A DNA stretch of 48,491 nt from a bacterium (GTDB lineage: Bacteria; Armatimonadota; Zipacnadia; Zipacnadales; UBA11051). Every line of letters begins with the position of its first letter. Position 1 is the stretch's first letter. Below are positions 41,910 to 48,491 of this stretch, piece after piece. The DNA is taken from the NCBI GenBank assembly GCA_030604405.1, contig JAUVVY010000032.1, forward strand, positions 1 to 48,491. Direction: 5' to 3'. The notes under the pieces were generated by a model, which saw only the letters and a program-made list of their open reading frames with translations, ran no database searches and was not told the DNA's origin. A program made the position numbers and the translations under genes.

Positions 41910-42644
41910 CTAAACGCCCATCAGCAGCCGAGCCGCCATGTTTTCGGGCAGTCCGGCCTCGACTATCTGCCGCTGGGTCGTAGCCACATCGTATCCCACC
42001 CGCACTATCTCTACTGTGCCGTTATCTGCATCGTAGATCGCAAAGCTGGCCTGGCTGTTACGATCGCGCGGCTGGCCGACAGCGCCCGGGTTTACCATGT
42101 ACCTGTGCCCTCGTACGATCTCAAGCGTTCCGCCCGCCTGCGCAGCGAACTGTACCGGCAACTTGTCAGCTTCGCTCTGGACGAACCATTCGGCGTAGTG
42201 GGTATGGCCGAACAAGCAGACCTGCTCCTCCATCAGCGCAAATGATGACAGGGTCTCATCCGGCACGGTCACGTAGGCTTCCGGGTCGGCCGGCGAGCCA
42301 TGACACAGCTCGACTCCTCCCACCGTCGCGGTCGCCTGCAGGGAAGCCAGAAACTCTCTGTTGTCGTCGGTCAAGACCTCACGCGTCCACAGTATGCAGG
42401 CTCGCGCGGCCGGGGTGAACCAGCGTTCCTTGCCCGGCTGGTACGCGGCCGCGTCATGATTACCCACCACCGACACGCAGTCGAGCTCTCTGACTAGCTT
42501 ACAGCATTCGTTCGGGCGAGCGCCGTACCCGACTATGTCACCAAGGCAAAGGTAGCCGCCTATATCGCGCTCACTGAGAGCCTCAAGCACCTTTTCAAAA
42601 GCCACCAGATTGCCGTGGATATCCGATATCACACCATAGCGCAC
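41910..42644 (-). CDS. Metallophosphoesterase (YfcE/PrpE-like)
   Basis: A calcineurin-type phosphoesterase of 244 residues with all metal-binding blocks: VISDIHGN at the N-terminus, CLGDIVGYGA, VVGNHDAAAY, ELCHGSP and LFGHTHYAEWF, plus NPGAVGQPRDRNSQASF near the end. These give the Asp, His and Asn ligands of the two-metal centre. The substrate could be a phosphodiester or dinucleoside polyphosphate; sequence does not decide. It is transcribed toward the BON-like gene after a 102-nt gap. Confidence 0.93.
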   Translation of the reverse strand: MRYGVISDIHGNLVAFEKVLEALSERDIGGYLCLGDIVGYGARPNECCKLVRELDCVSVVGNHDAAAYQPGKERWFTPAARACILWTREVLTDDNREFLASLQATATVGGVELCHGSPADPEAYVTVPDETLSSFALMEEQVCLFGHTHYAEWFVQSEADKLPVQFAAQAGGTLEIVRGHRYMVNPGAVGQPRDRNSQASFAIYDADNGTVEIVRVGYDVATTQRQIVEAGLPENMAARLLMGV

Positions 42645-42741
42645 AGAAAACCGGCTCCCTTATTTGGCCCACTATCACGCTTCAGACTGCCGGCTACCTC
42701 TGCCCCATCACAATAGACAGTATCCGAATGTTTGGCCGTAA

Positions 42742-42760
42742 TGCCTATTCTTTGCCTATT
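42742..42760. promoter_or_regulatory. Direct repeat TGCCTATT, one helical turn apart
   Basis: TGCCTATT occurs at 42742-42749 and 42753-42760, 11 bp apart, ending about 55 bp upstream of the -35 box at 42815. Same-face direct repeats at this distance suit an activator; none is known here. Confidence 0.35.
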
Positions 42761-42814
42761 GCTCTTTCACCTTCTACAGATCTTGATAACTTATGATTGT
42801 GAGCGAGCACCGCA

Positions 42815-42843
42815 TTGTGTTATCGGCGCGGCTTTGCTAATAT
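42815..42843 (+). promoter_or_regulatory. Extended -10 promoter for the aminotransferase/decarboxylase gene
   Basis: TTGTGT (42815-42820), a 17-bp spacer and TAATAT (42838-42843) preceded by TGC. It has the same hexamers and TGC element as the promoter at 30892, differing in one base of the -10. Confidence 0.65.
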
Positions 42844-42914
42844 ATCGCAACTGAGGGCATTTTCGCAAATACCCCTTCGAGAAACAAATCAGTTCTAGGA
42901 TGGAAACCCAAGCC

Positions 42915-44531
42915 ATGGACTTCAATCCGCTTCACATATCACCCTTCTCCGCAAAAGATATGCTGGTGAGGCACGCACGCAGTGTGCTGGGGCCGGACGC
43001 TGAACTGCTCGACGCCTCGCGGGGTGGGCCCAACTGGCAGCAACGCACAGTGCAGTGTGCCTGGCACGTGCTCGGCATGTACGCCGACTACTGCTACGGT
43101 GGGCCCAGCGACCAGCCAACGGTGCGCCTGCTCGTACCTGGGACCAGTATAAATCATGTCACCCACTTTCAACGCTTCGCACAAGCACCCGGCGAACAGC
43201 GTGAAAGTTGGTCCATCGGTGTCAAGTACCTCCGCAGCGTCTGGCAGTATTTGGTAGATGAACTCCTGCCGGAAGCCTGGCTCAGTGACATCATCGGCGC
43301 CTTTGCAGCCGCAGTTGCCGGCATGTTCTATCCATCGCCTCCCACCCTCGATTTTGTCACGCCGGCGGCAAACCGCTACCTGGCCTATATGCTGGGCGAG
43401 CAACTGGCGAGCGAGGAATTCAACGTCTATCTCGGCACCGGCGCTACCGGCGCCTTCGGCCAGGTCGTAAGTACCATCAGCCGCAACCGCCTCCTCAACC
43501 CCAAAGACAAGGTCGCCATGCTCTGGCCCTGGTACGAGCCGATGAAGGACCTCTTTTCCCGGCAGTACGGGTGTGAAATCGTGCCGGTGCGCCGCAGCCG
43601 CAAACGCGGCTGGGCCGTTGAGGAAGCCGATCTGCCACAGCTCGATGATCCGGCCGTCAAGTTCCTTGTGATCGTCTCACCCGGCAATCCGGTTGATACC
43701 ACCCTCGACGCCGAGCTGCTTGATTACCTCGAGCAACTCGTTAGCCGACGGCCGCAACTGGTCATACTGTGCGATTATGTATATGCCAATTTCGTGGAGG
43801 GCCCTTTCGACAACGCGCTGGCCCGGATGCCCAGAAACGTGATACCGTTCTATGCCCCCTCCAAGGATTTCGGTTTGGCCGGCTGTCGCATCGGCGCAGC
43901 CTGGATACATCCCGACTCGGCGATAGACCGCCTCCTGCAACACATGCCCCTGGACCTGGCCCGCGAAGTTGACGCCACATACGCCTCCCGTCAGCCCCAA
44001 CACCGCCCGACATTCTACGAGCGCTTAATCATGGACAGCGCCAGCGTATCGTTCTCCCACATGGCCGGCCTCGCGACGCCCAGCCAGGTATTGTTTACCC
44101 TGTGCGCGCTGTTTCCCCTGGTAGCGCCACACCAGGCCCAGGACTACTTCGACTGGCTACGCAATCAACTCCGCGAACGCATGGCTATACTGTATGATGG
44201 GCTGGGTCTGGAGCTGGGCGCGCGGCAACAGATGTGCTGCAGCAACTACTGCGCTCTCATATCGCTTGACGAAGTGGCTGCTGCTCAGGGCCCGGCGTGT
44301 GCCGAGGCCTTCGCTAGAGTGGACCTCTGGCGCTTTCTGCAACACTTGGCCCACAGCCGAGGTACCATTATCATGCCTGGCCCCGCCTTCGGTGGCGAGC
44401 CGAGATCGGCTCGCGTTTGTCTTACGTCCTTGGGCAAATTCGCCTGCCACCAGGTGGCGCGCAATATCGTTGAAGCTATTGGCGATTACACTTTCCCCAA
44501 CCCCTGCCCTCACTGCGAACAATCCTCGTAG
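42915..44531 (+). CDS. Aspartate 4-decarboxylase-like fold-type I PLP enzyme
   Basis: A large class I aminotransferase-fold protein (538 residues from the ATG at 42915). Its layout resembles bifunctional aspartate 4-decarboxylase/transaminase (AsdA), which makes alanine and CO2 from aspartate: LLDASRGGPNWQQRTVQCAWHVLGMYA near the N-terminus, NVYLGTGATGAFGQVVS, KVAMLWPWYEPMKDLF, LVIVSPGNPVDTTLD, VILCDYVYANFVEG with the PLP-ring Asp, and FYAPSKDFGLAGCRIGAAW with the aldimine Lys. An Arg in SARVCLTS could be the carboxylate ligand. The ATG at 42900 is also possible, but the AGGATGGA sequence overlapping it sits 10 nt before 42915. The specificity call is moderate; another large aminotransferase is the alternative. 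The C-terminal CPHCEQSS has a CxxC. Confidence 0.75.
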   Translation: MDFNPLHISPFSAKDMLVRHARSVLGPDAELLDASRGGPNWQQRTVQCAWHVLGMYADYCYGGPSDQPTVRLLVPGTSINHVTHFQRFAQAPGEQRESWSIGVKYLRSVWQYLVDELLPEAWLSDIIGAFAAAVAGMFYPSPPTLDFVTPAANRYLAYMLGEQLASEEFNVYLGTGATGAFGQVVSTISRNRLLNPKDKVAMLWPWYEPMKDLFSRQYGCEIVPVRRSRKRGWAVEEADLPQLDDPAVKFLVIVSPGNPVDTTLDAELLDYLEQLVSRRPQLVILCDYVYANFVEGPFDNALARMPRNVIPFYAPSKDFGLAGCRIGAAWIHPDSAIDRLLQHMPLDLAREVDATYASRQPQHRPTFYERLIMDSASVSFSHMAGLATPSQVLFTLCALFPLVAPHQAQDYFDWLRNQLRERMAILYDGLGLELGARQQMCCSNYCALISLDEVAAAQGPACAEAFARVDLWRFLQHLAHSRGTIIMPGPAFGGEPRSARVCLTSLGKFACHQVARNIVEAIGDYTFPNPCPHCEQSS

Positions 44532-44742
44532 CTACTCATCTTCCTGCTCTCAACTTGTCGAATCGGTCCTTTGCAATCATATTGCAGCTTTGTCGCTCCT
44601 GCGAGAGGCGTCTCCCCTCTGGCCGTTGCCTGTAATGGAGTGGCCTCTCGCGCATCCCAAACATATTCCCGTGAGTCGGGCATCCCGCAGGCCCTGAGCT
44701 TGTCGAAGGGCTGCCCGACTCCCTTGTCGTTGCTTTTCGGAG

Positions 44743-44790
44743 GGGCCGCATGGACGGGAGTTTGCCTGCAAACTCACGGCCATCCGGCCC
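44743..44790. repeat. 48-bp nested palindrome, copy 2
   Basis: It has the same architecture as 38411-38458, with 23-nt arms pairing at 20 of 23 positions, loop CT and an identical right arm. Left-arm differences fall at other positions than in copy 1. Confidence 0.85.
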
Positions 44791-44852
44791 AGCCGTTGCC
44801 CCTCTCCCTACGGGCGAGGGGCCGGGGGTGAGGGCGCCGTTGCCTTCCGGAG

Positions 44853-44889
44853 GGGCCGAATGGGGGATGTTTGGGGCCCCATCCGGCCC
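44853..44889. repeat. Shortened palindrome of the same family
   Basis: Outer arms GGGCCGAATGGGG and CCCCATCCGGCCC pair at 12 of 13 positions; the 10-bp inner stem of the longer copies is missing and replaced by an 11-nt loop. Confidence 0.8.
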
Positions 44890-45051
44890 AGCCGTTGCCC
44901 CTCTCCCTGCAGGAGAGGGGAACCCAAGGGGTGAGGGCGCCGTTGCCGTCATCTGCCCTGTGAAACCCTCGCGCAAAAAAGGTGCCTCGCGGTCCGACGG
45001 CGAACAGACTATGGATAATGATCTATGCGATTAGAGTGAGGGCTGGCGAAT

Positions 45052-47058
45052 ATGGCGCATGAAGTCCACGGGACATCGTCTTTTGCCGACCTGAGCGATG
45101 ACACTGCCGAACAACAGTCACACGGCTTGTCGCTCAGAGCATTCATCGTGTCAATCGTACTGTTGGTCATCAGCCTGCTTTGGATGAGGCAGGCCGGGAT
45201 TATCGCCCTGGGCGTACAGGTCGGCGAAAGCGTGCCGGTAATCCCCGCTATTGCCGCCATCTTGCTGCTATCGGTCATCGGTCCGCTGTTGTCCCGCCTG
45301 CCCCGCCTGTTCCATTTTCCCCGCCACCAGTCCCTGCTGGTCTATGCCTTCTTGTGCATCGCTGTTTCGATGTCTTCAGTCGGTGTGGTGCGGCAGATGC
45401 TGCCGCAATTGACGGTGCCGTTTTACTTTGCCAGTCCGGAGAACAACTACGCACAGTTGCAAGACGAAATACCCTCCTGGCTGGCACCGAAGGACCCCGC
45501 CGCCATCCGCGGCATGTACGAGGCAACCGAGGACGGAGCAATACCTTGGGCGCCCTGGATCCTCCCCCTGGTCACTTGGACACTGTTCACACTCGCCAAC
45601 TTCGTGGCCATGTACGCATTGATGTTGATGTTCCGCCGCCAGTGGATTGAGAAGGAGCATCTCACCTTCCCCATCGTGCGGTTGGTCATGGACATGTCGG
45701 ATTACGGCGTCGGGGGCACGATCGGCCGCTTCCTGCGCAATCCACTGATGTGGACAGCCTTTGCGCTGGCGGCAGTGTACAATCTTATGAACATGCTGCA
45801 GGCCTGGAACCCCGCCGTGCCGGCTCTGGGCAAGTACTACGACCTCGGAGCGGTGCTCACCGAGCGCCCCTGGTCGGCGCTGCGGCCAATGGGCATCGCA
45901 TGGCGCCCCGAGAACTTCGGCATCGGCTATCTGGTCTCTACTGAAGTGCTGCTTTCCGTATGGGTCTTCTACCTGTTACAGCGCTTCTCCAACTTCTTCG
46001 CGGTCGTCGGCGGCTATGAAATCCCCGGCATGCCGTTTGAGCGCGAACAGGCCTTCGGTGGCTACCTGGCACTGGGCATCTTCCTATTCTGGATGGGCCG
46101 CGAGCATCTCGCTCTGATGTTCCGCAAGGCCTTCACCGGCGACCCGTCAATAGATGATAGCCAGGAGCCGTTCTCTTACAAGACGACGGTCTGGGCCGCG
46201 ATCATCGGCTTTGCTGTGATGATAGCCATCGCCGTGCAGGCCGGAATGTGGCTCTGGATGGCCGCTATCTACTTCGCGATCATACTGCTGTTTGCCGTCA
46301 CCTATGCCCGCGTGCGTGCCGAGGCCGGCTCTCCGATGGTCTGGCTCTTCCCGATCATGGAGCAGTGGGACATGATGATCTACAGCGTCGGCTCCGCGCC
46401 GTACCAGCGTGGTACAGGCTTCAACAACCTCACCGTGTTCACGCTCTTTTACTGGCTGGCGCGCGGGTACTTCCCCACCATGGCCGGCTATCAGGTGGAG
46501 GGCTTCAAGATCGCCGATGAGGGACGAATCCGCCACCGCACGATGATCCTGTGGATGATTGCGGCGCTGGTCATCGGCCTTGTCGGCGCCTACTACCTGC
46601 ACATTCAGGCCTATTACTCGTACGGGGCCAACATTCTCGAGGGCGGGACCACTCAGGGCGGCTCACGCGTGATTGCCGCCGCCCGCGCCTGGGAATCTCT
46701 CTCCTCGTGGGTAAATGCCCATGCTGCTCCGGACGTGCGCCGTGCCACTGCCGGCGGCGTCGGCTTTGTGGTCACCGCCCTCCTGGTGTTCCTGCGCACC
46801 ATGTTCCTGCGCTTCCCGCTGCATCCGCTGGGATACGTTATGGTCACGTCCTACGGTAGCCCCATTTGGGGGCCGTTCTTCCTGGTGTGGATTATTAAGA
46901 GTGTTGTATTGCGCGTCGGCGGCATGGGCCTGTACCGCCAGCTAATCCCATTCTTCCTCGGACTGGTCATCGGCCACTACTTCACCGCAGGCGTGGTCTG
47001 GGGCTCGATAAGTCTCATCAACGAAATGTATCGCCGCTACGGCGTATGGTTCGGCTAG
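45052..47058 (+). CDS. Polytopic membrane protein, DUF6785/DUF6784-like
   Basis: A protein of 668 residues with about 12-14 predicted membrane helices, for example AFIVSIVLLVISLLWM, PAIAAILLLSVIGPLL, LVTWTLFTLANFVAMYALML, AAIIGFAVMIAIAVQAGM, ILWMIAALVIGLVGAYYL and LIPFFLGLVIGHYFTAGVVW. The composition and the recurring TFPIVRLV, ARVRAEAGSP and PLHPLGYVM motifs match the DUF6785/6784 family, which I recall from Planctomycetota, Lentisphaerota and Armatimonadota and which has an oligopeptide-transporter-like layout. Function is not established; transport is a guess. The N-terminal 25 residues are hydrophilic. The ATG has GAGGG 9 nt upstream, directly after the repeat island. Confidence 0.78.
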   Translation: MAHEVHGTSSFADLSDDTAEQQSHGLSLRAFIVSIVLLVISLLWMRQAGIIALGVQVGESVPVIPAIAAILLLSVIGPLLSRLPRLFHFPRHQSLLVYAFLCIAVSMSSVGVVRQMLPQLTVPFYFASPENNYAQLQDEIPSWLAPKDPAAIRGMYEATEDGAIPWAPWILPLVTWTLFTLANFVAMYALMLMFRRQWIEKEHLTFPIVRLVMDMSDYGVGGTIGRFLRNPLMWTAFALAAVYNLMNMLQAWNPAVPALGKYYDLGAVLTERPWSALRPMGIAWRPENFGIGYLVSTEVLLSVWVFYLLQRFSNFFAVVGGYEIPGMPFEREQAFGGYLALGIFLFWMGREHLALMFRKAFTGDPSIDDSQEPFSYKTTVWAAIIGFAVMIAIAVQAGMWLWMAAIYFAIILLFAVTYARVRAEAGSPMVWLFPIMEQWDMMIYSVGSAPYQRGTGFNNLTVFTLFYWLARGYFPTMAGYQVEGFKIADEGRIRHRTMILWMIAALVIGLVGAYYLHIQAYYSYGANILEGGTTQGGSRVIAAARAWESLSSWVNAHAAPDVRRATAGGVGFVVTALLVFLRTMFLRFPLHPLGYVMVTSYGSPIWGPFFLVWIIKSVVLRVGGMGLYRQLIPFFLGLVIGHYFTAGVVWGSISLINEMYRRYGVWFG

Positions 47059-47088
47059 CCCTAGTAATTCACAAAACCCGTGGCTCGG

Positions 47089-47140
47089 CCTGGCCTGCGC
47101 CAAGCGCAGGTCAGGTGAGAACGCGGGGGTCAGCGTTCTC
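47089..47140. repeat. Two adjacent strong hairpins downstream of the membrane protein gene
   Basis: CCTGGCCTGCGC / GCGCAGGTCAGG (47089-47115, 11 of 12 pairs, 3-nt loop) is followed at once by GAGAACGC / GCGTTCTC (47117-47140, perfect 8 bp). No T-run follows. They may act as a transcript-end or stability element. Confidence 0.65.
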
Positions 47141-47296
47141 AGCTTCCAGCCCGAGGTCGTTGAGCTAATTACAGTGTGTCATTTTGCGCCATCTAGCAAC
47201 AGCCGCTCTACCTATGCATAGACGGCCTGTCTGTCTAATCTTGCCGAGTGTCCCATTTCACTCACGAATAATCCAGGATAGCGAGCACAGTTCCCA

Positions 47297-48151
47297 ATGA
47301 CCCAGGGCAATGTCGAAATTCGCACTATGACCAGCGATGACATCAGCCTGGGCATGGAGCTGAAGAACATTGCCGGCTGGAATCAACTGCCCGCCGACTG
47401 GCAGCGCCTCATTGCTCTGGAGCCGGATGGCTGCTTTGTGGCGACCTGCGACGGAGTTGACGTGGGCACTGCCACCACCACGACCTACGAGGACAAGTTC
47501 GGCTGGGTGGCGATGGTGCTTGTGTACCCGCAGTACCGCCGCAGGGGTATCGGCACCGCGCTGCTTTATGCCTCTATTGACTACCTCGAAGAGCGCGTAG
47601 CAGCCGTCAAGCTCGACGCCACCCCGATGGGCAAGAAGCTCTACGACACTCTCGGCTTTGTGGATGAATACATCATGGAGCGATGGCTCGGCCGCGGCAC
47701 GGAGCCCCTGAGGGTGCCCGGTGTGGAGCCGATCACCGCCGACCTGTTGCCGGCGCTGTGCGACTTTGACCGGCCGGTGTTTGGTGCTGATCGCTCAAAG
47801 CTTCTGGGCATGCTGGTCAATGAAGAGTCGAACGTGGCTCTGTGTATCCGCGACGGCGGCCGGATAGTCGCTTACGGCGTTCTGCGGCCCGGCTACCACG
47901 CCGCGCAGATAGGCCCGCTGGTGGGCTTGCAGCCGCAGTCGGCCGAGCGAGTATTCCAGGCGCTACTGGCCGCTGCTGAAGATCAACACATCTATAATGA
48001 CATGCTGCTGCCGAACCCGCACACCGCCGAGCTGCTGCGCAAGTATGGCTTCGAGAAGCAGCGGTATTTGATCCGCATGTCCAGGGGCGACAACAGACAC
48101 CCCGGCCATCCCCAGTACATCTATGCCGCCTCCGGCCCCGCCAAGGGCTAG
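47297..48151 (+). CDS. GNAT-family N-acetyltransferase with second GNAT-like domain
   Basis: A protein of 284 residues. The first domain (about 5-140) is a GNAT fold with acetyl-CoA motif YPQYRRRGIGTALLYASI and KLDATPMGKKLYDTLGF. The second part (about 145-280; ALCIRDGGRIVAYGVLRPGYHAAQIGPLVGLQPQSAERVFQALL and PNPHTAELLRKYGF) resembles a second, degenerate GNAT domain without the RxxGxG loop, as in other tandem-GNAT proteins. Substrate unknown. No good ribosome site is visible before the ATG, so the start is less certain than the identity. Confidence 0.87.
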   Translation: MTQGNVEIRTMTSDDISLGMELKNIAGWNQLPADWQRLIALEPDGCFVATCDGVDVGTATTTTYEDKFGWVAMVLVYPQYRRRGIGTALLYASIDYLEERVAAVKLDATPMGKKLYDTLGFVDEYIMERWLGRGTEPLRVPGVEPITADLLPALCDFDRPVFGADRSKLLGMLVNEESNVALCIRDGGRIVAYGVLRPGYHAAQIGPLVGLQPQSAERVFQALLAAAEDQHIYNDMLLPNPHTAELLRKYGFEKQRYLIRMSRGDNRHPGHPQYIYAASGPAKG

Positions 48152-48200
48152 CTGCGCACTATTCATCAACGCCCAGCTCGCGCTTCGCAAGTATTTTCCC

Positions 48201-48279
48201 GTAGGTCGAGCATCCCAAACACAATCCCGTGGGTCGGGCTTCCCAAACACAATCCCGTGGGTCGGGCTTCCAGCCCGAC
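48201..48279. repeat. 28-bp tandem repeat ending in a GTCGGGCT hairpin
   Basis: Units at 48201-48228 and 48229-48256 (25 of 28 identical) and a partial third at 48257-48271 share GTGGGTCGGGCTTCC followed by CAAACACAATCCC. The last unit merges into the perfect hairpin GTCGGGCT / AGCCCGAC (48261-48279). A single related unit is at about 44651-44685. Confidence 0.85.
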
Positions 48280-48491
48280 TCCGTTGGCCGTTCTCCCCTC
48301 TCCCTGCGGGCGAGGGTGAGGGCTGTCGTAGGGCTGCCCGACTCCATTGCCGTTGCCTTACCGTTTGCCCACCCTCCCCTCTCTATCGCGTGGCACAAGC
48401 TTGCCCGCCATAGCTTTAGCGAAGGCGGGGCTTTCCCGCAGGGGCTGAGCTTGTCGAAGCCCAGCCTGTGAGTCGTTGCCGTTTTCCCATC
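48280..48491. repeat. Repeat-rich noncoding end of the window
   Basis: It contains CCCTCTCCCTGCGGGCGAGGGTGAGGG-type and CCCGCAGGGGCTGAGCTTGTCGAAG-type elements, also seen at 44690-44950. No gene is supported to the window end. Confidence 0.7.

Larger units (their letters stand above)
44532..45000. repeat. Noncoding repeat island with two related tandem units
   Basis: About 470 bases without a gene. Two adjacent units of roughly 100 bp (about 44740-44844 and 44850-44947) each start with a GGGCCG-armed palindrome, continue with CAGCCGTTGCCCCTCTCCCT, carry a variable middle, and end GGGTGAGGGCGCCGTTGCC. Upstream, 44675-44719 holds a GTCGGGCA / TGCCCGAC hairpin whose loop contains CCCTGAGCTTGTCGAAGGG. 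Both CTGAGCTTGTCGAAGG and CCCTCTCCCT...GGGTGAGGG are elements widely dispersed in unrelated bacterial genomes. Frames across them are not genes. Confidence 0.82.

Noticed and set aside
48201-48271. 28-bp repeats as a small CRISPR array
   Set aside because: The units abut without spacers, and no cas gene is near.

Overview
The window is about 48.5 kb of GC-rich bacterial DNA. No rRNA, tRNA, transposase, phage gene or CRISPR array was found. CheC/CheD-type chemotaxis, an RqcH (NFACT) protein, a PEP-CTERM protein, a DUF6785-like membrane protein and a dense set of Gfo/Idh/MocA, UroD-like and glycosidase-like genes together suggest a free-living, polysaccharide-degrading bacterium of the Armatimonadota, Planctomycetota or Lentisphaerota kind. 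Armatimonadota is my first guess. This is inference from gene content, because no phylogenetic marker was tested.

Region 1 (1-6875) is a chemotaxis cluster: the 3' end of a methyl-accepting protein with 28-residue repeats, cheW, a convergent cheD, then cheA, cheC, cheB and cheR. There is no cheY or flagellar gene in the window. Region 2 (7224-8240) is a lone exported PEP-CTERM protein with its own promoter and terminator.

Region 3 (8413-37307) is about 29 kb of carbohydrate and small-molecule metabolism. A minus-strand operon (14485 down to 8413) carries an alpha/beta hydrolase, three Gfo/Idh/MocA oxidoreductases and an aldo/keto reductase. It is followed by an iron-sulfur flavoprotein (+) and a GHL6-like glycosidase (-). 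A plus-strand group (17640-23280) has a Gfo/Idh/MocA enzyme, a KDPG-aldolase fused to a glyoxalase/VOC domain, and a secreted heparinase II/III-type lyase. Lyase plus KDPG aldolase points to uronate catabolism, with unsaturated uronates passing through KDG-6-phosphate to pyruvate and a triose phosphate. A second minus-strand operon (30824 down to 23341) carries two UroD-like proteins, two Gfo/Idh/MocA enzymes, a membrane-anchored PQQ-type propeller and a DegT aminotransferase. The propeller gene lies between 68-bp direct repeats made from the 3' end of the neighbouring gfo gene, next to a gene remnant. A divergent plus operon (30985-37307) has a tandem pair of isochorismatase-like proteins, one cytosolic and one exported, then an exported HEAT-repeat/beta-sandwich fusion and a very large exported LamG/glycosidase-like protein.

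Region 4 (37379-48151) looks like ordinary chromosome: a flavin reductase, an SSB-like protein, a thioesterase, RqcH, a BON-like protein, a metallophosphoesterase, an aspartate-4-decarboxylase-like enzyme, a DUF6785-like membrane protein and a GNAT acetyltransferase. Its intergenic gaps (37886-38750, 44532-45000, 48201-48491) are filled with dispersed palindromic repeats.

The strongest leads are the KDPG-aldolase/VOC fusion behind a near-consensus promoter and a 25-bp operator-like palindrome, the cytosolic/exported isochorismatase-like pair lacking two canonical catalytic residues, the repeat-flanked propeller gene, and the modular palindrome family.
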